The notes beneath the pieces were generated by a model. The model saw nothing but the letters and a program-made list of their open reading frames with translations, was not told where the DNA came from and did no database searches. Shown piece after piece: positions 13,401 to 26,052 of a stretch of DNA of 64,000 bases. Numbering within the stretch: position 1 is the first letter of the stretch; every line of letters starts with the position of its first letter. The translations under genes were made by a program, and so were the position numbers. Source of the DNA: Pictodentalium vernedei (Eukaryota; Mollusca; Scaphopoda; Dentaliida; Dentaliidae); contig CM062294.1 of the NCBI GenBank assembly GCA_031216915.1, positions 165,805,455-165,869,454 of the forward strand, in the 5' to 3' direction.

Positions 13401-16400
13401 TCTCTGAATCCGTAATACAATTTTTCTCTTCTCAGTAAACATGCCAGTCATGCTATGACAGGTATTGCTACATTTTCTCTATATTTCGCCATGTAGCACA
13501 GAGTCTCTGAGCCTGGAATACAATTTTACATTGCTCAGTATGCAGGCCAATCATGCTATGACAGGTATTCCTACATTTTCTCCATATTTTGTCTTGTAGC
13601 ACAGAGTCTCTGAATCCGTAATACAATTTTTCACTACTCATTAATCATTCGAGTAGAGCAATGGTGGATATCGCTACATTTTCTCCTTATTTTCCCATAT
13701 AGCACAGAGTCTCTGAACCTGGAATGCAATGATACATTCCTCAGTATGCAGGCCAGTCATGCTATGACAGGTTTTCCCACATTTTCACCATATTTTGTCT
13801 TGTAGCACAGAGTCTCTGAATCCGTAATACAATTTTACAGTACTCTTTAATCATTCAAGTAGAGCAATGATGGGTATTGCTACATTTTCTTCATATTTTG
13901 TCATTTCTCTGAACCTGGAATGCAATTATACTTTGCTCAGTATGCAGGCCAGTCAGGTTATGACAGGTATTCGTACAATTTATCCATGTTTTGTCTTGTA
14001 GCACAGAGTCTCTGAATCCGTAATACAATTTTTCTCTGCTCGGTGAACATGCCAGTCATGCTATGTCAGGTACTGCTACATTTTCTCTATATTTCATCAT
14101 GTAGCACAGAATCTTGGAGTCTGGAATACAATTTTACGTTGCTCAGTATGCAGGCCAATCATGCTATGGCTGGTATTCCTACATGTTCTCCATATTTTGT
14201 CTTGTAGCACAGAGTTTCTGAATCCGTAATACAATTTTACACTACTCATTAATCATTCCTGTAGACCAATAATGGGTATTGCTACATTTTCTTCATATTT
14301 TGTCATTTAGCACAGAGTCTCTGAACCTGGAATGCAATTATACCTTGCTCAGTATGCAGGACAGTCATGCTATGACAGGTATTCCTACATTTTATCCATA
14401 TTTTGTCTTGTAGCACAGAGTCTCTGAATCCGTAATACAATTTTACACTGCTCTTTAATCATTCCAATAGAGCAATGATGGGTATTGCTACATTTTCTTC
14501 ATATTTTGTCATTTAGCACAGAGTCTCTGAACCTGGAATGCAATTATACTTTGCTCAGTATGCGGGCCCGTCAGGCTATGACAGGTATTCCTACATTTTA
14601 TCCATATTTTGTCTTGTAGCACAGAGTCTCTGAATCCGTAATACAATTTTTCTCTACTCAGTGAACATGCCAGTCATGCTATGTCAGGTATTGCTACATT
14701 TTCTCTGTATTTCATCATGTAGCACAGAGTCTCTGAGCCTGGAATACAATTTTACATTGCTCAGAATGCAGGCCAATCATGCTATGGCAGGTATTCCTAC
14801 ATGTTCTCCATATTTTATCTTGTAGCACAGAGTCTCTGAATCCGTAATACAATTTTACTCTACTCATTAATCATTCGAGTAGAGCAATAATGGGTATTTC
14901 AACATTTTCTTCTTATTTTGTCATTTAGCACAGAGACTCTGAACCTGAAATGCAATTATACTTTGCTCAGTATGCAGGCCAGTCAGGCTATGACAGCTAT
15001 TCCTACATTTTATCCATATTTTGTCTTGTAGCACAGAGTCTCTGAATCCGTAATACAATTTTACACTACTCATTAATCATTCCAGTAGAGCAATAATGGG
15101 TATTGCTACATTTTCTTCATATTTTGTCATTTAGCACAGAGTCTCTGAACCTGGAATGCAATTATACCTTGCTCAGAATGCAGGCCAGTCATAGTATAAC
15201 AGGTATTCCCACATTCTCTCCATATTTTGTCTTGTAGCACAGAGTCTCTGAATCCGTAATACAATTTTTTACTACTCAGTGAAAATGCCAGTCATGCTAT
15301 GACAGGTATTGCTACATTTTCTCTATATTTCACCATGTAGCACAGAGTCTCTGAGCCTGAAATACAATTTTACATTGCTCAATATGCAGACCAATTATCC
15401 TATGACAGGTATTCCGACATTTTATCCATATTTTGTCTTGTAGCACAGAGTCTCTGAATCCGTAATACAATTTTTCTCTCCTCAGTGAACATGCCAGTTG
15501 TGCTATGACAGGTATTGCTACGTTTTCTCTATATTTCGTCATGTAGCACAGAGTCTCTGAGTCTGGAATACAATTTTATATTGCTCAGTGTGCAGGCCAA
15601 TCATGCTATGACAGGTATTCCTACATTTTCTCCATATTTCGTCTTGTAGCACAGAGTCTCTGAATCCGTAATACAATTTTTCAGTACTCATTAATCATTC
15701 GAGTAGAGCAATGGTGGGTATCGCTACATTTTCTCCTTATTTTCCCATATAGCACAGAGTCTCTGAACCTGGAATGCAATGATGCATTGCTCAGTATGCA
15801 GGCCAGTCATGCTATGACAGGTTTTCCCACATTTTCACCATATTTTGTCTTGTAGCACAGAGTCTCTGAATCCGTAATACAATTTTACACTACTCTTTAA
15901 TCATTCAAGTAGAGCAATGATGGGTATTGCTACATTTTCTTCATATTTTGTCATTTACCAGAGAGTCTCTGAACCTGGAATGCAATTATACTTTCCTCAG
16001 TTTGCAGGCCAGTCAGGTTATGACAGGTATTCGTACATTTTACCCATATTTTGTCTTGTAGCACAGAGTCTCTGAATCCGTAATACAATTTTTCTCTACT
16101 CGGTGAACATGCCAGTCGTGCTATGTCAGGTACTGCTACATTTTCTCTATATTTCATCATGTAGCACACAATGTCGGAGTCTGGAATACAATTTTTCATT
16201 GCTCAGTATGCAGGCCAATCATGCTATGGCAGGTATTCCTACATGTTTGCCCATATTTTGTCTTGTAGCACAGAGTCTCTGAATCCGTAATACAATTTTA
16301 CACTACTCATTAATCATTCCAGTAGACCAATAATGGGTATTGCTACATTTTCTTCATATTTTGTCATTTAGCACAGAGTCTCTGAACCTGGAATGCAATT

Positions 16401-18227
16401 ATACCTTGCTCAGTATGCAGGCCAGTCATGCTATGACAGGTATTCCTACATTTTATCGATATTTTGTCTTGTAACACAGAGTCTCTGAATCCGTAATACA
16501 ATTTTACACTACTCTTTAATCATTCCAATAGAGCAATGATGGGTATTGCTACATTTTCTTCATATTTTGTCATTTAGCAAAGAGTCTCTGAACCTGGAAT
16601 GCAATTATACTTTGCTCAGTATGCAGGCCCGTCAGGATATGACAGGTATTCCTACATTTTATCCATATTTTGTCTTGTAGGACAGAGTCTCTGAATCCGT
16701 AATACAATTGTTCTCTACTCAGTGAACATGCCAGTCATGCTATGTCAGGTATTGCTACATTTTCTCTATATTTCATCATGTAGCACAGAGTCTCTGAGCC
16801 TGGAATACAATTTTACATTGCTCAGAATGCAGGCCAATCATGCTATGGCAGGTATTCCTACATGTTCTCCATATTTTATCTTGTAGCACAGAGTCTCTGA
16901 ATCCGTAATACAATTTTTCACTACTCATTAATCATTCGAGTAGAGCAATGGTGGGTATCGCTACATTTTCTCCTTATTTTCCCATATAGCACAGAGTCTC
17001 TGAACCTGGAATGCAATGATACATTGCTCAGTATGCAGGCCAGTCATGCTATGACAGCTTTTCCCACATTTTCACCATATTTTGTGTTGTAGCACATAGT
17101 CTCTGAATCCGTAATACAATTTTACACTACTCTTTAATCATTCAAGTAGAGCAATGATGGGTATTGCTACATTTTCTTCATATTTTGTCATTTAGCACAG
17201 AGTTTCTGAACCTGGAATGCAATTATACTTTGCTCATTATGCAGGCCAGTCAGGTTATGACAGGTATTCCTACATTTTATCCATATTTTGTCTTGTAGCA
17301 CAGAGTCTCTGAATCCGTAATACAATTTTACACTACTCATTAATCATTCCAGTAGTCCAATAATGGGTATTGCTACATTTTCTTCATATTTTGTCATTTA
17401 GCACAGAGTCTCTGAACCTGGAATGCAATTATACCTTGCTCAGTATGCAGGTCAGTCATGCTATGACAGGTATTCCTACATTTTATCCATATTTTGTCTT
17501 GTAGCACAGAGTCTCTGAATCCGTAATACAATTTTACACTACTCTTTAATCATTCCAATAGAGCAATGATGGGTATTGCTACATTTTCTTCATATTTTGT
17601 CATTTAGCACAGAGTCTCTGAACCTGGAATGCAATTATACTTTGCTCAGTATGCAGGCCCGTCGGGCTGTGACAGGTATTCCTACATTTTATCCATATTT
17701 TGCCTTGTAGCACAGAGTCTCTGAATCCGTAATACAATTTTTCTCTACTCAGTGAACATGCCAGTCATGCTATGTCAGGTATTGCTACATTTTCTCTATA
17801 TTTCATCATGTAGCGCAGAGTCTCTGAGCCTGGAATACAATTTTCCATTGCTCAGAATGCAGGCCAATCATGCTATGGCAGGTATTCCTACATGTTCTCC
17901 ATATTTTATCTTGTAGCACAGAGTCTCTGAATCCATAATACAATTTTACACTACTCATTAATCATTCGCGTAGAGCAATAATGGGTATTGCTACATTTTC
18001 TTCTTATTTTGTCATTTAGCACAGAATCTCTGAACCTGAAATGCAATTATACTTTGCTCAGTATGCAGGCCAGTCAGGCTATGACAGGTATTCCTACATT
18101 TTATCCATATTTTGTCTTGTAGCACAGAGTCTCTGAATCCGTAATACAATTTTTCACTACTCATTAATCATTCGAGTAGAGCAATGGTGGGTATTGTTAC
18201 ATTTTCTTCATATTTTGTCATTTAGCA

Positions 18228-21200
18228 CAGAGTCTCTGAACATGGAATGCAATTATACTTTGCTCAGTATGCAGCCCAGTCATGCTATGACAGGTATTCC
18301 TACATTTTATCCATATTTTGTCTTGTAGCACAGAGTCTCTGAATCCGTAATACAATTTTTCTCTCCTCAGTGAACATGCCAGTCATGCTATGACAGGTAT
18401 TGCTACGTTTTCTCTATATTTTGTCATGTAGCACAGAGTCTCTGAGCCTGGAATACAATTTTCCATTGCTCAGTATGCAGGCCAATCATTCTATGACAGG
18501 TATTCCTACATTATCCCCATATTTTGTCTTGTAGCACAGAGTCTCTGAATCCGTAATACAATTTTTCACTACTCATTAATCATTCGAGTAGAGCAATGGT
18601 GGGTATCGCTACATTTTCTCCTTATTTTCCCATATAGCACAGAGTGTCTGAACCTGGAATGCAATGATACATTGCTCAGTATGCAGGCCAGTCATGCTAT
18701 GACAGGTTTTCCCACATTTTCACCATATTTTGTCTTGTAGCACAGAGTCTCTGAATCCGTAATACAATTTTACAGTACTCTTTAATCATTCAAGTAGAGC
18801 AATGATGGGTATTGCTACATTTTTTTCATATTTTGTCATTTAGCACAGAGTCTTGGAACCTAGAATGCAATTATACTTTGCTCAGTATGCAGGCCAATCA
18901 GGCTATGACATGTATTCCTACATTTTATCCATATTTTGTCTTGTAGCACAGAGTCTCTGAATCCGTAATACAATTTTTCTCTACTCAGTGAACATGCCAG
19001 ACATGCTATGTCAGGTATTGCTACATTTTCTCTATATTTCATCATGTAGCACAGAGGCTCTGAGCCTGGAATACAATTTTACATTGCCCAGAATGCAGGC
19101 CAATCATGCTATGGCAGGTATTCCTACATGTTCTCCGTATTTTATCTTGTAGCACATAATCTCTGAATCTGTAATACAATTTTACACTTCTCATTAATCA
19201 TTCGAGTAGACCAATGATGGGTATTGCTACATTTTCTTCTTATTTTGTCATTTAGCACAGAGTCTCAGAACCTGAAATGCAATTATACTTTGCTCAGTAT
19301 GCAGACCAGTCAGGCTATGACAGGTATTCCTACATTTTATCCATATTTTGTCTTGTAGCACAGAGTCTCTGAATCCGTAATACAATTTTACACTACTCAT
19401 TAATCATTCCAATAGAGCAATAATGGGTATTGCTACATTTTCTTCATATTTTGTCATTTAGCACAGAGTCTCTGAACCTGGAATGCAATTATACCTTGCT
19501 CAGTATGCAGGCCAGTCATACTATAACAGGTTTTCCCACATTCTCTCCATATTTTGTCTTGTAGCACAGAGTCTCTGAATCCGTAATACAATTTTTTACT
19601 ACTCAGTGAAAATGCCACTCATGCTATGACAGGTATTGCTACATTTTCTCTATATTTCACCATGTAGCACAGAGTCTCTGAGCCTGAAATACAATTTTAC
19701 ATTGCTCAGTATGCAGGCCAATCATCCTATGACAGGTATTCCTACATTCTCTGCATAGTTTGGCTTGTATCCATATTTTGTCTTGTAGCACAGAGTCTCT
19801 GAGTCCGTAATACAATTTTTCACTACTCATTAATCATTCGAGTAGAGCAATGGTGGATATTGTTACATTTTCTTCATATTTAGTCATTTAGCACAGAGTC
19901 TCTGAACCTGGAATGCAATTATACTTTGCTCAGTATGCAGCCCAGTCATGCTTTGACAGGTATTCTTACATTTTATCCATATTTTGTCTTGTAGCACAGA
20001 GTCTCTGAATCCGTAATACAATTTTTCAATACTCGGTGAACATGCTAGTCATGCTATGTCAGGTACTGCTACATTTTCTCTATATTTCATCATGTAGCAC
20101 AGAGTTTCGGAGTCTGGAATACAATTTTACATTGCTCAGTATGCAGGCCAATCATGCTACGGTAGGTATTCCTACATGTTCTCCATATTTTGTCTTGTAG
20201 CACAGAGTCTCTGAATCCGTAATACAATTTTACACTACTCATTAATCATTCCAGTAGAGCAATAATGGGTATTGCTACATTTTCTTCATATTTTTTCATT
20301 TAGCACAGAGTCTCTGAACCTGGAATGCAATTATACTTTGCTCAGTATGCAGGCTAGTCATGCTATGACAGGTATTCCTACATTTTATCCATATTTTGTC
20401 TTGTAGCACAGAGTCTCTGAATCCATAATACAATTTTACACTACTCTTTAATCATTCCAATAGAGCAATGATGGGTATTGCTACATTTTCTTCATATTTT
20501 GTCATTTAGCACAGAGTCTCTGAACCTGGAATGCAATTATACCTTGCTCAGTATGCAGGCCAGTCATACTATAACAGGTTTTCCCCACATTCTCTCCATA
20601 TTTCGTCTTGTAGCACAGAGTCTCTGAATCCGTAATACAATTTTTTACTACTCAGTAAAAATGCCAGTTATGCTATGACACGTATTGCTACATTTTGTCT
20701 ATATTTCATCATGTTGCGAGTCTTTGAGCCTGGAATACAATTTTACATTGCTCAGTATGCAGGCCTGTCATGCTATGACAGGAATTCCTACATTTTCTCC
20801 ATATTTTGTCTTGTAGTACAGAGTCTCTGAATCCGTAATACAATTTTTTACTACTCAATGAAAATGCCAGTCATGCTATGACAGGTATAGCTACATTTTC
20901 TCTATATTCCACCATGTAACACAGAGTCTCTGAATCCGTAATACAATTTTTCTCTACTCAGTGAACATGCCAGTCATGCTATGTCAGGTATTGCTACATT
21001 TTCTCTGTATTTCATCATGTAGCACAGAGTCTCTGAGCCTGGAATACAATTTTACATTGCTCAGAATGCAGGCCAATCATGCTATGGCAGGTATTCCTAC
21101 ATGTTCTCCATATTTTATCTTGTAGCACAGAGTCTCTGAATCCGTAATACAATTTTACTCTACTCATTAATCATTCGAGTAGAGCAATAATGGGTATTGC

Positions 21201-24200
21201 AACATTTTCTTCTTATTTTGTCATTTAGCACAGAGACTCTGAACCTGAAATGCAATTATACTTTGCTCAGTATGCAGGCCAGTCAGGCTATGACAGCTAT
21301 TCCTACATTTTATCCATATTTTGTCTTGTAGCACAGAGTCTCTGAATCCGTAATACAATTTTACACTACTCATTAATCATTCCAGTAGAGCAATAATGGG
21401 TATTGCTACATTTTCTTCATATTTTGTCATTTAGCACAGAGTCTCTGAACCTGGAATGCAATTATACCTTGCTCAGAATGCAGGCCAGTCATAGTATAAC
21501 AGGTATTCCCACATTCTCTTCATATTTTGTCTTGTAGCACAGAGTCTCTGAATCCGTAATACAATTTTTTACTACTCAGTGAAAATGCCAGTCATGCTAT
21601 GACAGGTATTGCTACATTTTCTCTATATTTCACCATGTAGCACAGAGTCTCTGAGCCTGAAATACAATTTCACATTGCTCAATATGCAGACCAATCATCC
21701 TATGACAGGTATTCCTACATTTTGTCCATATTTTGTCTTGTAGCACAGAGTCTCTGAATCCGTAATACAATTTTTCTCTCCTCAGTGAACATGCCAGTTA
21801 TGCTATGACAGGTATTGCTACGTTTTCTCTATATTTCGTCATGTAGCACAGAGTCTCTGAGTCTGGAATACAATTTTATATTGCTCAGTGTGCAGGCCAA
21901 TCATGCTATGACAGGTATTCCTACATTTTCTCCACATTTTGTCTTGTAGCACAGAGTCTCTGAATCCGTAATACAATTTTTCTCTCCTCAGTGAACATGC
22001 CAGTCATGCTATGACAGGTATTGCTACGTTTTCTCTATATTTCGTCATGTAGCACAGAGTCTCTGAGCCTGGAATACAATTTTACATTGCTCAGTATGCA
22101 GGCCAATCATGCCATGACAGGTATTCCTATATTTTCTCCATATTTTGTCTTGTAGCACAGAGTCTCTGAATCCGTAATACAATTTTTCACTACTCATTAA
22201 TCATTCGAGTAGAGCAATGGTGGGTATCGCTACATTTTCTCCTTATTTTCCCATATAGCACAGAGTCTCTGAACCTGGAATGCAATGATACATTGCTCAG
22301 TATGCAGGCCAGTCATGCTATGACAGGTTTTCCCACATTTTCTCCATATTTTGTCTTGTAGCACAGAGTCTCTGAATCCGTAATACAATTTTACACTACT
22401 CATTAATCATTCGAGTAGAGCAATAATGGGTATTGCTACATTTTCTTCTTATTTTGTCATTTAGCACAGAGTCTCTGAACCTGAAATGCAATGATACTTT
22501 GCTAAGTATGCAGGCCAGTCAGGCTATGACAGGTATTCCTACATTTTATCCATATTTTGTCTTGTAGCACAGAGTCTCTGAATCCGTAATACAATTTTAC
22601 ACTACTCTTTAATCATTCAAGTAGAGCAATGATGGGTATTGCTACATTTTCTTCATATTTGGTCATTTAGCACAGAGTCTCTGAACCTGGAATGCAATTA
22701 TACTTTGCTCAGTATGCAGCCCAGTCATGCTATGACAGGTATTCCTACATTTTATCCATATTTTGTCTGGTAGCACAGAGTCTCTGAATCCGTAATACAA
22801 TTTTTCTCTTCTCAGTAAACATGCCAGTCATGCTATGACAGGTATTGCTACATTTTCTCTATATTTCGCCATGTAGCACAGAGTCTCTGAGCCTGGAATA
22901 CAATTTTACATTCCTCAGTATGCAGGCCAATCATGCTATGACAGGTATTCCTACATTTTCTCCATATTTTGTCTTGTAGCACAGAGTCTCTGAATCCGTA
23001 ATACAATTTTTCACTACTCATTAATCATTCGAATAGAGCAATGGTGGATATCGCTACATTTTCTCCTTATTTTCCCATATAGCACAGAGTCTCTGAACCT
23101 GGAATGCAATGATACATTGCTCAGTATGCAGGCCAGTCATGCTATGACAGGTTTTCCCACATTTTCACCATATTTTGTCTTGTAGCACAGAGTCTCTGAA
23201 TCAGTAATACAATTTTACAGTACTCTTTAATCATTCAAGTAGAGCAATGATGGGTATTGCTACATTTTCTTCATATTTTGTCATTTCTCTGAACCTGGAA
23301 TGCAATTATACTTTGCTCAGTATGCAGGCCAGTCAGGTTATGACAGGTATTCGTACCATTTATCCATGTTTTGTCTTGTAGCACAGAGTCTCTGAATCCG
23401 TAATACAATTTTTCTCTACTCGGTGAACATGCCAGTCATGCTATGTCAGGTACTGCTACATTTTCTCTATATTTCATCATGTAGCACAGAATCTTGGGGT
23501 CTGGAATACAATTTTACGTTGCTCAGTATGCAGGCCAATCATGCTATGGCTGGTATTCCTACATGTTCTCCATATTTTGTCTTGTAGCACAGAGTCTCTG
23601 AATCCGTAATACAATTTTACACTACTCATTAATCATTCCAGTAGACCAATAATGGGTATTGCTACATTTTCTTCATATTTTGTCATTTAGCACAGAGTCT
23701 CTGAACCTGGAATGCAATTATACCTTGCTCAGTATGCAGGCCAGTCATGCTATGACAGGTATTCCTACATTTTATCCATATTTTGTCTTGTAGCACAGAG
23801 TCTCTGAATCCGTAATACAATTTTACACTACTCTTTAATCATTCCAATAGAGCAATGATGGGTATTGCTACATTTTCTTCATATTTTGTCATTTAGCACA
23901 GAGTCTCTGAACCTGGAATGCAATTATACTTTGCTCAGTATGCAGGCCCGTCAGGCTATGACAGGTATTCCTACATTTTATCCATATTTTGTCTTGTAGC
24001 ACAGAGTCTCTGAATCCGTAATACAATTTTTCTCTACTCAGTGAACATGCCAGACATGCTATGTCAGGTATTGCTACATTTTCTCTATATTTCATCATGT
24101 AGCACAGAGGCTCTGAGCCTGGAATACAATTTTACATTGCCCAGAATGCAGGCCAATCATGCTATGGCAGGTATTCCTACATGTTCTCCGTATTTTATCT

Positions 24201-24268
24201 TGTAGCACAGAATCTCTGAATCTGTAATACAATTTTACACTTCTCATTAATCATTCGAGTAGACCAAT
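18228..24268. repeat. Long-range satellite duplication, copy A'
   Basis: This is the second copy of 1-6041, offset by 18227 bp, or about 177 monomers. Beyond 24268 it stops following copy A. It instead resembles the sequence from about 961 onward (offset 23280), so it passes into the next turn of the roughly 5.05-kb super-repeat. Either a recent segmental duplication or an assembly duplication would explain the near-perfect identity. Confidence 0.88.
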
Positions 24269-25954
24269 GATGGGTATTGCTACATTTTCTTCTTATTTTG
24301 TCATTTAGCACAGAGTCTCAGAACCTGAAATGCAATTATACTTTGCTCAGTATGCAGACCAGTCAGGCTATGACAGGTATTCCTACATTTTATCCATATT
24401 TTGTCTTGTAGCACAGAGTCTCTGAATCCGTAATACAATTTTACACTACTCATTAATCATTCCAATAGAGCAATAATGGGTATTGCTACATTTTCTTCAT
24501 ATTTTGTCATTTAGCACAGAGTCTCTGAACCTGGAATGCAATTATACCTTGCTCAGTATGCAGGCCAGTCATACTATAACAGGTTTTCCCACATTCTCTC
24601 CATATTTTGTCTTGTAGCACAGAGTCTCTGAATCCGTAATACAATTTTTTACTACTCAGTGAAAATGCCACTCATGCTATGACAGGTATTGCTACATTTT
24701 CTCTATATTTCACCATGTAGCACAGAGTCTCTGAGCCTGAAATACAATTTTACATTGCTCAGTATGCAGGCCAATCATCCTATGACAGGTATTCCTACAT
24801 TCTCTGCATAGTTTGGCTTGTAGCACAGAGTCTCTGAGTCCGTAATACAATTTTTCACTACTCATTAATCATTCGAGTAGAGCAATGGTGGATATTGTTA
24901 CATTTTCTTCATATTTAGTCATTTAGCACAGAGTCTCTGAACCTGGAATGCAATTATACTTTGCTCAGTATGCAGCCTAGTCATGCTTTGACAGGTATTC
25001 TTACATTTTATCCATATTTTGTCTTGTAGCACAGAGTCTCTGAATCCGTAATACAATTTTTCAATACTCGGTGAACATGCCAGTCATGCTATGTCAGGTA
25101 CTGCTACATTTTCTCTATATTTCATCATGTAGCACAGAGTTTCGGAGTCTGGAATACAATTTTACATTGCTCAGTATGCAGGCCAATCATGCTACGGTAG
25201 GTATTCCTACATGTTCTCCATATTTTGTCTTGTAGCACAGAGTCTCTGAATCCGTAATACAATTTTACACTACTCATTAATCATTCCAGTAGAGCAATAA
25301 TGGGTATTGCTACATTTTCTTCATATTTTGTCATTTAGCACAGAGTCTCTGAACCTGGAATGCAATTATACTTTGCTCAGTATGCAGGCTAGTCATGCTA
25401 TGACAGGTATTCCTACATTTTATCCATATTTTGTCTTGTAGCACAGTCTCTGAATCCGTAATACAATTTTACACTACTCTTTAATCATTCCAATAGAGCA
25501 ATGATGGGTATTGCTACATTTTCTTCATATTTTGTCATTTAGCACAGAGTCTCTGAACCTGGAATGCAATTATACCTTGCTCAGTATGCAGGCCAGTCAT
25601 ACTATAACAGGTTTTCCCCACATTCTCTCCATATTTCGTCTTGTAGCACAGAGTCTCTGAATCCGTAATACAATTTTTTACTACTCAGTAAAAATGCCAG
25701 TTATGCTATGACACGTATTGCTACATTTTCTCCATATTTCATCATGTTGCGAGTCTTTGAGCCTGGAATACAATTTTACATTGCTCAGTATGCAGGCCTG
25801 TCATGCTATGACAGGAATTCCTACATTTTCTCCTTATTTTGTCTTGTAGTACAGAGTCTCTGAATCCGTAATACAATTTTTCACTACTCATTAATCATTC
25901 GAGTAGAGCAATGGTGGGTATCGCTACATTTTCTCCTTATTTTCCCATATAGCA

Positions 25955-26052
25955 CAGAGTCTCTGAACCTGGATTTTTTTACTACTCAATGAAAATGCCA
26001 GTCATGCTATGACAGGTATAGCTGCATTTTCTCTATATTCCACCATATAGCA
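25955..26052. repeat. Chimeric 98-bp satellite monomer
   Basis: The monomer begins as a GAACCTGGA type and switches abruptly to the TTTTTTACTACTCAATG interior of the other class. It is 98 bp instead of 103. The related stretch near 20826-20930 lacks this junction, so an extra monomer was added here by unequal or illegitimate exchange. Confidence 0.7.
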
